From Argentina anserina (Eukaryota; Streptophyta; Magnoliopsida; Rosales; Rosaceae), in NCBI RefSeq assembly GCF_933775445.1, contig NC_065877.1, positions 3,782,001 through 3,846,000 on the forward strand: DNA of 64,000 nt. The letters run 5' to 3'. The position numbers and the translations under genes are program-made. Under the pieces are notes generated by a model. The model was not told where the DNA came from and did no database searches. It worked only from the letters and a program-made list of their open reading frames with translations. Positions within the stretch are counted from its first letter, which is position 1; each line of letters starts with the position of its first letter. This document shows, in pieces, positions 23,797-35,947 of this stretch.

Positions 23797-25044
23797 TGTC
23801 ACGACCTCGAATTTTCAAGTGAAAGAACTCGAAATTGAAGCCATGAAAAACTCTAAAATAATCTTAATTAGTTTGAAATCATCTTATAGTTACAGCAGAT
23901 CGAACTGAGTTCAAAGTACGACTCAATCGATTTGATTATTACAAAAGGAGTTTATAATTCAAATATTATAACAAATGGAAATGCAAAATCCGCTCAATCC
24001 TCACAAATAGAAATAATGAACTTCGAAATCTTCAGAGTAACCCTCCAATTTCGCTAATTCATACCTACAGAACTATCACGTACACCATCGAATAGGTGCA
24101 TCGGGATTATAAACACAAACTCGGTAAGCTTTGCAGCTCGTATGAGTAAATCAATAGTATAACATGCATAGTATGCAAGAGAAAAATACTGAAAATATTT
24201 TATTATAAATGTACTTATAAGTCACAGGACGACCCATCTGGATGTCCAATAATATCTGAAAATATAAGTGCTCATGAGACATTGGGCAACCCATATGTTT
24301 ACCCAAATTACATTTATAATACGGGTACTCATGAGACCTAGGTACTCATATGTTACCCCTCATGCAGTACACCGTCAGACACTGGGCAACCCATTTGTTA
24401 CCCAATATCACACAAATATGGGTACTCATGAGACATAGGTAACCCATCTGTTACCCCTCATGCAGTACATCGACAGATATACTAGAGCTCTAACTAAATC
24501 GTAACTGTCACTTGGCCAAGGCTATGTTCCGATACTACCAACACGTCTGAAGACAGGTCCGAAGACAGAAAAACGTTTTAACATGACTCAAGTTAAAACC
24601 ACGTACAATACAATCCTCACATGTTATTGTACAACAACCGAGAGACTCTTGCTCAAATAAAATAAATATTGGTTCTAAAAAATTTTTGTTTTTGGAAACT
24701 AGAGTTTCTAAAAATCTCCTTTTATACAATTTCCAAAATCGAATCCAACTTCCGTCGTCAATAACTTTCACATACGACGTCCGATTAAGGTGAGTGATGT
24801 GTCCACGAAATCGTATCGACGAGCTCTACAACTTCCGTGAAGAAAGTTTTCAGAGACGAGCGACGGAGTAAAAGTCGACTCCCGTGTCGCGGAAACGTAA
24901 CGTTTTAAATTTCAATTTCCGAAGTCGATTCTTGTTTCGTCTGACATCGGCGAGAAAACGAAAAAAATGTGATTTATTCAATTCTCATGTTAAATGACTT
25001 ACACGAATTTTTACAACGCAAACCCGAAAAATCGGGATATTACA
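23797..25044 (-). repeat. Solo LTR related to the gypsy element at the left edge
   Basis: Read on the minus strand it begins TGTAATATCCCG and ends GTCGTGACA, 1248 bp, with no partner LTR or internal region nearby. The 5 bases on its two sides are GACTG (23792-23796) and GATTG (25045-25049), a target duplication with one change. It shares with the 5423-8410 LTR the block around CGTATCGACGAGCTCTACAA, the TATAAAAGG site and the GTAACCCATC/CTCATGCAGTAC region. It is shorter and diverged, so a different, older subfamily. It arose by recombination between two LTRs (inference). Confidence 0.85.
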
Positions 25045-25049
25045 GATTG

Positions 25050-26254
25050 GAAAGAAAGACCACTATACATTGCCATGTAATTCTTTGTACAATTTGAAAA
25101 ATTTCTCAGTACGGTTTTCTCACTGAAGCCCCATTATTGATTAAAGTATTAACATTCGTTGTAAACTCCTTAGTAACATAATATTCAATTTAAACTATGT
25201 TGAGTGACATTGAAGAACATCGTTTGACCCAAGTTTTAGACCCGGCCCAAAGTCATGTATGCATCCCTATTACTATAAAGCGGGCAGCCAAAAGTTTCAC
25301 CAAAATGTGAACTGCTGAAATTGCAAATCTCTTTGCTAACTGATACTATACAGACATGTGTATAACAATCAATTTTCTCAATTGAATAAATCAATGAAGT
25401 TTTTTTTTTCCGGAAATTAACCGCTCACTCTATCAAATAAATAACTATTTATTCTTACACATCCAATAAAGTGTGAGTGTGAGTAGTTTATAGTATTATA
25501 TAAGTCTCATCCATTATTATTTACTATATATTATAGAGGGGTCATGTTAGCTACAGTAGCTTCGAAAGCTACAGTGACGGGCCTTCAATTGGTATGAAAC
25601 ATGGCCGAATAAATTCATGAACAAATTAAAGCAGTGCTGAGCTTTTCAATCCTATAAGTTGTATGCTTCCTTTTCTATAATTCTATGTGACATGTATGGG
25701 ACTGGTCTGTGACATCATGGCAGGAAGTATTTCCTCTGTGGCAGGAACCTAATAGTAATACTATAATTTATATGTCATGTAATTTGTTGTGTGATTCTGG
25801 TCTCTCTACTTAATAGCAGCTGATTTGCTTCTTCCATATCAAGAAGACGCTTGCTATTGCTTGCATCTGATGGTGTGCTCGTGTGTTTCTCTTTTCTTTG
25901 TTCTATCAAATAGCTTCATTTGGCACGTTGAATTTTATCGAGAAGAAGATTGTGGAGCTTTGAGTTTGGTGAATGAAACAAGTAGAAAAATAGCTCTCTA
26001 GCTTCTCTGTTAGGACTAAACTGTGCTTGTGCACCCTAATGTTTTTGTTTATAGTACGCTTATGTCGAGTCTAGCTATTTAGCTGGACAAGAGGATAAAG
26101 CACAAAGCTCACACTACTAGTTGGTGCTATTTACCTTTTATTATTGATGAGTATGAATACATAATGTTACAATCGTATGCTACCAGTGACAGAAACTACA
26201 AAGAACTAATTTCCTCGCTATAATATACATATATACATGAACAGGAGATTTCAA
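25050..26254. other. Intergenic region downstream of the ABCG gene
   Basis: AT-rich sequence. It contains a small hairpin-forming inverted repeat at 25556-25572 (GTAGCTT, three-base loop, AAGCTAC). The right end holds the 3' UTR of the transporter gene. No genes seen. Confidence 0.45.
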
Positions 26255-29200
26255 TCACCTCCTCTGGAAGTTCAAGTGCCCAATACAGTAGGCGAAAATA
26301 CATGCAAAAGTTATGGGAAATGCAATGAGAACTACTGCCACTAGAGGCAACTGATCATGGTGAAACCCAAAGTAGTCTTCCAAGAAGGCAGACACTGTTT
26401 TGGGTTCACCAAATACGATTACCTCCTTGTTTATGTCTCCATATTGTGAAGTGAGCAAACCGTTTAGTGACCAAGATGAGGGAGTCAAATAATACAACCA
26501 AATCCACCATTTCGGAATTTCCTGCAAGAATAGAATATCAAAGTGATCTTCGTCATCTTACTATAGCTATCTACTTCAGCTCATACACGTTAGTGAAAAA
26601 GGGTAGGCTAAGGCCTAAGGCTTACCGGCTTAGGAACCAGAAAACCAGAAAATAGGTTATACAATGTGTAGAACACTGAGGACAGAATTGCAGCTACCAA
26701 GAAGTTTGGTGTCAACGAGACGAGCATCATTCCCATGTAGTTGTAGTATAGCAGTGAACAAAATAAGGCGTAGAAATACCAGAAAACCTTATAGGCTGAA
26801 GCGTAGTATCCAATCATTGGATATGTGATGATCATAAATAAGGCTGCCTGGATAAATATATAGGGAAGTTCCACTGCGACCTACAGTAATCAAGAACTTT
26901 AGCAGCACAACAAATTTAAGCTTCTTACTGGTACTAACTTGTAAGTATGTATACATTTAAGGAAAGTGTACCTGTGCAACTGAAAAAGCCAATGGTGAAT
27001 ACATCCCCACAAATTTTTCTCGATACATGACAGTTCTCTCTGTTGCAACATATTGCAGAACAGTTGCGCAGTTATTTATGCCCAAGAAGATGACACCGGC
27101 ATACATAGAACCAAATATATTGAATAAGCTCTGCTGGTCGGTTCTAACAAAAGTCATTGAAATGGAAAAAGAAGGTGGTTAGGTACTTAGGTTTGAGTTG
27201 TAACTTGACAATACAATAGAACATATTTGAACACTTGTTCCATTAGGTGAAACTACATAGCTAGGCACAGATAAGAGGGGGCTTACATTTTTTTCCCTTG
27301 GTTCCAATACAATGTTCCAAAAATTAGAGATGCAACCACAGTATGCATGATGCGCATCAAGTTATACGAAGGACTCCTCCAATAAGATAAGTGCTGCTTC
27401 CATAGGCAAGATTTGAACTGCATCCAGCCATTTTGTGAAAACCGGGTAGCAAAATGCAGATCTCTGGAACCATGAGGGGGAGTACTCAACTGTCTTGCAA
27501 GCTCTTTATTGTTCCTGCAAATGTAAATGTATTATATAGGAAAGCTTTCATATCAAGGAAACCTTTAAAAAAATAACATTACTCAATCAATGCTCAATTC
27601 AATATAATTAATTATGTTACTGTACTCACTCATATAAACTAGATTCTCTGTAAATTTGGGCAAAATTAACACCAAGTTCAGCTTCAGCTGATGTAGAAGT
27701 GATGTCTAACATCCAGGTTGCTGGATTGTAGTTACTTTTGATCTTTTGAACCCCAGGAATACTCTGTGCCATGAAGTTCGAAGGTTTAAATTTTTCAGAC
27801 CAAAAAAAAAGGTTTACATTTGTACAAAAAAAATAAACTTATTTTGCTTAAAGCAACTAGTATGTCCCAATCCATGACAGAAGCAAACTAACCTGAAAAT
27901 ATTCGATGACTCTACTTGAGTGCTGACCCACCTGTCCTGAGTATATCATATGCCCTCCAGTTTTCAAAAGAATTAGCTTCAAATGAAAAATAGTTAATTA
28001 CTTATCAAGATTTGATGATAGTTGTTGCAACAAGTAACACAAGTAACTGTATCAACCTTGTTAAAGAAATATTTTTAGTTTTACCTCATCAAATGCTTCA
28101 AATATATCAATATTCGGTTGGTGAATGGTGCAAACAATTGTTCTTCCCGTATCAGCTACATTCTTCACTGCTCGCATGACTATTGCAGCAGCTCTTGCAT
28201 CCAAACCAGTTGTAGGCTCATCCATGAAGATTATGGAGGGATTCGAAACTAGCTCAACAGCAATTGTAAGCCGCTTACGCTGCTCATTTGACAGACCACT
28301 AACTCCAGGTATTCCAACCAAGGCATCTTTTATTCCATCAAGCTCAATGGTCTCAAGGACTTCATTGACAAACTCCTGCAACACATGATAGTAATTTTAG
28401 CCTGATATGAACCTAAAGGAAACATTTGATCATGTCATCTACAAATATCAGTCTTACAGTTTTTGTCTTTGAATCAATCTGAGAAGCCAGACGCAGCCAA
28501 GCAGAAAATATCAGAGACTCTTCTATAGTAATTTGTGGAGAATGAACATCGGTTTGCTCACAGTAACCCAATACCCTAGCAAATGTTTCTTGAACCTTAG
28601 GATATCCACCAATCTTTATGTCCCCTTCAATGTAGCCAGTAGTCTTTCTGCCTGCAAGAACATCAAGGAGAGTAGTTTTTCCTGCACCACTGACGCCCAT
28701 CAATGCTGTAAGAACACCAGGTCTAAATGCCCCAGTAATGTCATTTAGAAGTTGAAGTTTCTTCTGATTAAATCCGGGCTCCCTGGTTTCCTAATATGAA
28801 AATTAGCAATCATCAATGTCATGAGATGTGAAAAACACGTTAGCACTACAAACACATTAAACTTTATGCTAAATAACACAGGGTTACCATGGGAATAACA
28901 TAGTATTGCACATCTTGGAACACCAGTGTCAATGGAGTAAAAGGTAAGACCATCTGTCCTGCTCATCGAAGAAAAGGCATGGTAAAGGATCTGTAGAATC
29001 ATTGGAGACAATTAAGGGAACTAAAAGCTTATAGTAAAATTTGTAAGCATTACCGGTGGTTTTAGAAGGATAAATTCTTGAGTTTTCTTTCACTTGGGCA
29101 TCATCGAGGGTATCATCAGTTCTTTGAATTTGGGCAAGCTTTTCATGTGAAATGATACCATGAGATGATCCAGGAGCTGAATTTAGAGAAAAGGAGGAAC

Positions 29201-32200
29201 CGATGTGTTTCAAGTTCCAGTTCTCGAGTTGAAATAGAACAACAGAAAGGAAAAAGAGAAAAAGAAAGGAAGTTAACTTACACTTCAAGAAACTCAATGA
29301 CAAGATGAATCCTATGTTGAAAAGCAACGTGAATCCAAATAAGGCACCAAGTGATATCCAATAGAAATATCCATTGAAGTTTAGACCACGGCTTTCAAGT
29401 GTTTCACGCCCGACAGTAATGTTTGTTGATAGCATCTGAGGAAATATAAATTGTAAGCCAGAAAATGCACTTTCAGTTGCCTCAAATAAGAGAAATGAAC
29501 AGAAATGACAGTATATTTCTCACTGTTTGCCATCTTGGAGAAAGAAACTCGTTCACTGAAAGACCTATCTCCCCATATGTCAGTGGGGAAACCCAAAATC
29601 CCCATCCTAACCAACCAGGCATGGAAGCTGCAAGCACCAACATTACTGATTGAGTATATGTCTTTGGTTAATTTTTAAAAATAATAGGGAAGAAAAGGTA
29701 GAACAGCGTTACGTTTTTTGATAATGAATCCGCTGAACAGTAACAGGAACAATATTGCAAAACTACCAGCCGTCATTGTGGCAACAATGGTCTGAAAGAA
29801 TGATGCCAGGAATCGGAACATGGATATTGATGTTAAATGAACAGCAAAAAGTAGAAAGAACTGGAGGATGAATCTGAAAGAAATATATCATAACAAAAGT
29901 TCAGCCACAATTAGCAGATACTATGTAACATATCTTGTGCACCTAACTTCCAAATTAAAAATTACGATGACAAGTCAGTAAGATAATGATGATCCATAGA
30001 AAGCTCAAAGTATAGATAGCATACGCTTATTATTCAGATGAACTCACCTTTGGAACTCAGGACTGTATCCAATGACATAGTAAGTAAGAGAAGTCCAAAC
30101 CAGGGCTTCCGCAAAAGAAACAGGTACTTTCAGAAGTGTTGCCGGAATTGCATAAGCCCAAGCTGGATAAAAACACAGGTCTCTCTGCTTATAGAAAACT
30201 TCTAGCCTTTGAAGTGTCATAGACATTTCAGGAATTCCATCAACAAGAAGTATGGTAAGAGCAAAGAATAGGGAACCCATGTAGTAGTTTGCATGAAGAA
30301 CATCAATATCCATACGAGTTCTCAGAAATACAGTCATGGTGATAAATGCAATGATGATAAGCTGCAGTGAGAAAATGTTACCATGTTTAAAAATACAATT
30401 GAACTAGAAATTAAGTGTTGAACCACTAAATGAGTTTTAAGGTATTAATTTAATATCACAAACTTTGACCTGAACTGTCTTGAATACGTAGATAAAAGAA
30501 TTTCTCTTCATGAGAAGAAGTTCTCTTGACGAACAAGCTCTGAAAAGTTCCCATTTCGAAAGAGAATACACACTAAAGGAAAGAGCATTGTTATTGTCTT
30601 GAAGTTCATCAAATGGCTCTAAAAGATCCTCATCTATCTTCTTTCCAAAAGAAGATGCCTTGAATTTTTTCAAGAACATATCAACAGAGACATAATTGTA
30701 AGGTTCTGTGCCGTACCAATAGTGTGCTTGATCTTTCTTAGAGATTACCTGCAGAATTAAGATATTAAAATTTCTGCTTTAAATAAAACAAAAAACATCA
30801 CAAGCTGCAATTTACTTGCCTCTTGGATGAAATCAGCAACCCCTTTCCTCTTAGGACACTTAAACCCACAACCCTCAAAAAATTCCAACACATGATCCCG
30901 GGGACCGTGATAAACAATCTTCCCTTCTGACATTAGAATAAGGTCATCAAAGAGCTCAAACGTCTCTGGTGCTGGCTGAAGAAGAGAAACTAGTAGAGTA
31001 GAATCTGTTATATGCACCAGCTGCTGAAGACAAGCCACAATTTGGAATGCAGTTGAACTGTCTAAGCCATTTGTGATTTCATCCATGAACAAAGCTTTTG
31101 TGGGACCAATGATCATCTCCGCTGGAATATTACCATACACATCCATAAGGTAGGTCAAAGTAGATGTCGGAAATTAGTAGCCTCAGTACAACAAGCAAAT
31201 GTTAGTTATAACCAATCTTTAATTGCAATACCTGTTGTCAACCTCTTCTTTTGACCACCAGAGATACCTCTTAGCATTGCATCTCCAACTAGAGTGTCAG
31301 CACATATATCAAGTCCAAGGATCTGCAAAACAATGACCAAGAAGAAATTATGAAGAGTTGCAGACACACATTATAGGAAAAGAGAGCCAAAATTGAAGAG
31401 AATTACCTTCAAAATGTAGTCTGTCTGGAGGGTTCTTTTTAGTCCTTGGAGAGAAATAGCCTGTTATGATTTATTTCATTGTCATAATCAACAAAGGTAT
31501 CATAGCCTTAAATGGTAACAGAAGGTGCATGATACAAATGAACTTTTAAACAAGGAAAGAAGGATATCAGAAAAGCTTGAAGGACCTTCATGTAGGTATC
31601 TATATCTGGATCTGGAATAAACCCTGCCTCTTTCTCTCTTTTACTGACTTCCAGCATAATATCTTTGTAGGCAGAAAAAAAAAACCATTACTATCCTGCA
31701 TTAAGAGGTTGCATTCAACTAGTAACAATAATGTAGAACTCAGCAAAAGTACCAGCTCGACTTCCAATTCCCTGACACCGGGCTGAAAAATCAAGTATTT
31801 CCCTGACAGTCATCTGAGGAATATGCACGTCAAATTGGCTTATATAAGCTGATGTTTTCTGGGGAACAAACTCTGCTAGCTTCTGTCCATTGTAAGTAAC
31901 TTCGCCAGAGAACTGTAGAAGAAAAAGTCATTTAAAAAAAACAATCTGAAATAAGAAGATAAACATGTCACAACTCACAACCAAATCAATAAAAACTAAA
32001 AAGACATTCAAGTAGTATAGACTATCTATAGAGATACTACAAAACCTTGAGAGATTTTTCCAGATTCCCTGATAGAGCCTTTAAAAAAGAGGTCTTCCCA
32101 CATCCTGGGGGGCCAAGCAGTAAAGTTAACCTGCAATAGAATGAATAAGAACTGAAAGGTCCACATGAACAAAGACTACAAGTCTACAAGGAAAACTGGA

Positions 32201-33290
32201 TCAGTTAAGTCAAACAATACAGTAAAGTGAATGATGCTAGACTACCTTCCAGGTTTTATTGAACCACAAAAGTCTTTGATTATGCTTATCTTCGCCTCAC
32301 GTGTTTTCAAACCTGGAAATTTGGTAAAGAGCTATGCAGAAAAATTCAAAACCATATTTAGAAGTCCTGAAGTCGAATTGAACAAATAAACAGAACTTGT
32401 AAGCTAACGTACTCCTAATTATATTGCGAACTTTTTCTACTTACATTAAGCGTGCTTCTGACAGAGTTCCAAAGAGTTGGGAGGGGCTTTCCATGAACTA
32501 CCTCACACACTGCTTCCACACTCAGATTCTTATACCTCACCTCCACAGTGGGCAATTTGATTCCAACCCTACAAAAATAGTTCGGGATGAACCCCAAGGA
32601 AACATTTTTTACCACATGAATGAACAAACTAACAGGATAAGTACAACCATCGCACGTACTATCAGCACATCAGAATGGAAATTAGGTAAACAGAGATATG
32701 AGTCCTATGACAAAATATCATATTTTTCAAGAACACCTTGTCTGACTTGATTATTAAGATTTCTCCATGCATAATGAATGCAGTCATATATCCACTGGCA
32801 TGTAGGCTAACAGTAGACTGTTGAAGCATACATGAGTAAGTGCAGCATCAGCTTCATTTGAATAGAAACATATATAATAAGAAGGCAAAAGAGAAGGAAG
32901 TGCTTACTTGTCGATTCTTTTCCTAATTTTACGCAAGAGACGAAGATTGTCATTCTCAATGTGCTTAATGAGCTTTTCTATGAAGACATGCTTTTCCATA
33001 GCTCCAAGCTTGGTGACATCAACCACCCGCTTTTCTTCACCATCAAGTTCACTTCCATCATCACCCTTGTCAAACAAAGATGATTTGAGCCGTTCAAACG
33101 TTGGCAGTCTCTCAATGGCTGCCCACTGCACAGCATATTGAGCATCAGTATCACCTTTGGCAGAACTCAATTCTGAATTGGCTCGGAAACTAGAGTTATG
33201 ACTCTGAATTGATGACCTAAAGCTTCTTCCTATCTCTTCCAACTCAGTTCTTAACGACTCTATGTCATCTCTGCCAACTATCTGAGCCAT
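26255..33290 (-). CDS. Full-size ABCG (PDR-type) ABC transporter
   Basis: I joined 24 exons into 1443 codons with no stop, from ATG at 33290 to TGA at 26255. In transcription order: 33290-32908, 32568-32445, 32331-32246, 32130-32046, 31912-31753, 31662-31586, 31460-31407, 31322-31232, 31121-30820, 30748-30470, 30361-30048, 29873-29713, 29627-29524, 29435-29282, 29176-29054, 28958-28888, 28790-28458, 28375-28085, 27976-27893, 27763-27630, 27514-27287, 27143-26972, 26880-26626, 26521-26255. The order is NBD-TMD-NBD-TMD, as in plant PDR pumps. NBD1 has GPPGCGKTS (about 203), ISGGQKKR (about 342) and [16 protein letters not shown]2 has GVSGAGKTT (about 888), [10 protein letters not shown] (about 993) and [13 protein letters not shown]. 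Both Walker sets look intact, so it should be an active plasma-membrane exporter. The substrate cannot be told. The N-terminus resembles the PDR3/ABCG29-like group from memory. The intron after exon 9 is GC-AG. Confidence 0.94.
30818..30819 (-). other. GC splice donor in the ABCG gene
   Basis: Exon 9 ends CAAGAG and the intron starts GCAAGT. The downstream GT (after GCAA) would shift the frame and bring an immediate stop in exon 10, whereas the GC donor keeps FIQE joined to VISKKDQ. All other introns of this gene start with GT. Confidence 0.82.
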
Positions 33291-34740
33291 AGTTGTTAAC
33301 TATGAGACAACTTGTAGAATGACTGACTGGAGGAGTATATAAATATGCAGGATTCCTAAGCTGGGTTTCCCCTTAATCTTAGTGCCCAAGCAAGTTGAAA
33401 ATGATGCTTGTTATAATATATTCTCCAATGGGGGAAATTCCAAACAGAGAATTTAAATACAGAAATTTACATGTGAGCTAGTATGTTGCTCATAGCTCTA
33501 CAGGGAGAATTGTTGACCTTTTCTGTATTGATCTCAAATAGTCTACATGGTATTTAGATTAGTTAACTAATAGTTTTATGTACAATCAGGATCTGGATTA
33601 GTCAATGAGATTATCTATTCTCACGCCTTTCTAATCCTCAGATTCAGTAAGTGAATATACCCTGTTTAGCTCTATGTTCATAGCCCTTCATAAGCATATT
33701 TCTGCATTTTGATTGCTTGAGCATATGGTTTCGGTCAAATAACACAGTTTGAGCAAGTAATTTTGAATTTTTATCAATTATATAACTGCAGGCCATGTTA
33801 CCGTTGTAACGATGTAATACTGCGAAGGATCAAACTTGCCATATCTCAAAAATCAAAATTAGTTGTTCCTGGGTTTAGGTTTGGCTAATCACTAGTTCAA
33901 AGTCAGCATGATATAATATTATGCTGACTACTTCAATAAATCTTAATAGAGAAGAATACTTGGGAAATAAGCATGGCAAGAGGTTCTGCATCACTTTACC
34001 CTTGCTTACGCACCACATTTTAATTATTAAACAGAGAGATGTGGATCTATTTTTACTTATATATCATTAGCAATCTGACTAAACAAAGAGAAGTCCATTT
34101 AGCAAAACATTGCTTGCTTGGCAAGATATACAAGCTAACCATGCTTTTTTTTTTTTTCCGAATGACTTGTGTATTATGAGCCTATCTGTCAGTATCTTTG
34201 ACTCTTAATTGCTACATCCCTCTTCTTCATACATTGTAGCTCACCATGTTCTTATGTAGAGGGAAAAGTTGCATTTAAGATTTGTTACCTTAAAGAGTTA
34301 AAGTTATTGGACTCGGAACACAGCTGAACTGGTGATCATCATACTCCCTGCAACCAAACAGGTAAACGCATTGATCCATATAGCGGTGAAAGTTCATAAT
34401 GCTGAGAATTTTTTACATAATTAAAAAGAAGTGCCAGCCAAAAAGAGACTCAGTAGGAAAAAAAATTGCTAGGTTTTCTGGGACGAGTTCTCAGCATTCA
34501 TCATGCAATCAATTTGAACAAATCGAGTACTAAGACCAAAAAGCAACCATGACTGTAAAACTTATAATCAACACCCCATTCCTAAAGTTCACCTTCCATG
34601 ACCTTGATTTATGGCTTTTTACAATTAACCTTAAACCCTTGACTGAGTATCCCCAGTAAATTTTAGTCTCATATTGCTACAAGTTACAGTTATTTTTACT
34701 TCAACGACAACAACCACTAAGGATACTTAAATGTAATTTG
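33291..34740. other. Promoter side of the ABCG gene
   Basis: Non-coding, AT-rich. The first part upstream of the ATG at 33290 should hold the 5' UTR and promoter. A 14 bp T tract lies near 34145. No terminal repeats or coding exons recognised. Confidence 0.45.
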
Positions 34741-35395
34741 AAACTAGAGGTGTCCAGTGGGTCGAAAAGCCCGAGCCCGTCACGTTAAAAATCGGCCTGG
34801 TCTGAGCCTGTTATTGTAATGGGCCGGGATGAATCTAGATATTTTAGCTCATGAGCCCGGTCCGAGCCCCTTTTTAGTCCGACACGGCCCGCACGATAAA
34901 TTTATAGGTCAGCCCGTTAAACACATAATTTTATATTATTTATATAAATATTTAAATAATTATAATAATGAGAATTGAATATTAGACCTTTTAAATATAA
35001 ACATCTTGATTATTTAATTATTTTAATTACATTATGTCACAAATATTATCAAAAAAATGATTAAAAAGTCATAGTTTTGACATATATAACGTTTTAAAAT
35101 TAAGATTATCAAATATGTTATAGTATTTTATTTATTTTAATATTCTAAATAGTTATATAAAACAAATATTCTAATTACACAATTTTTTTATGTTAATTTT
35201 GTCTTATAAAGCTAATAGATCGGGCCAGCCCGCTTCTTGACCCGGCACAGACTCGACATGAGCTTGGACCGTAACCGGGTCGGGCTGAATATTTAAACAA
35301 ATAAACCGGCCCGAATCCGGTACGAAAAATAAATAAACCGGCACAAACACGATTTTGACCCACTTAAAATGGGCCGGGCTAGACAAGTGAGAGTT
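34741..35395. repeat. Probable hAT-like repeat with GGGCCG-rich ends
   Basis: Both ends of this segment are rich in GGGCC/CCCG words (GTGTCCAGTGGGTCGAAAAGCCCG at the left, TGGGCCGGGCTAGACAAG at the right) around a very AT-rich core, the style of common plant hAT non-autonomous elements that start TAGRGGTGTNCA. The left end fits that start (TAGAGGTGTCCA); the matching right terminal repeat is missing, so the copy is likely truncated or rearranged. No coding sequence. Confidence 0.45.
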
Positions 35396-35947
35396 CGATG
35401 CGTCATTAACAAGCTCATCGTTCTGATTTTTGAAAGCAACAGATATTCAACTTCTCATTCTATTTTATGACTGAAGCTTGAACAGAGGTAGATGCTTCTA
35501 AATTTTAGTTTGTCATCTATCTTTTCCATATTTGATCTACAGCAAAAGTTACATGCAGTAGCTTTCAGACAGATCCAAAGTGAACAGCATTGGAGTTAGT
35601 CAAATTAAGCAATCAGACTAAACAGTAGCATTGCATCCAACAAATTTGAAGATCAATCACCATTCTGTACAAACTCATTGTCTAGCGTTTCTCCACCGTC
35701 CACAATCCACAAACACCACCACTTCCATACACAAACAATATATATCTCTTAATCTACAAGAAAAAAGAAAATTGGGGGCAAGGGAAAGATAAATAAGAAC
35801 ATAGAATACGAGGACCGTCTCCCCTCCCAAATGAGCCCCTTCCTCCAAGTCCTAGATAGTACGAGCTCGCCAAACCCAAGAATTTTAAGAGTAGAAAAAA
35901 AATATTTATGAATTACCCTCAGATCCTGAAAAATCAATTACTGGTAT

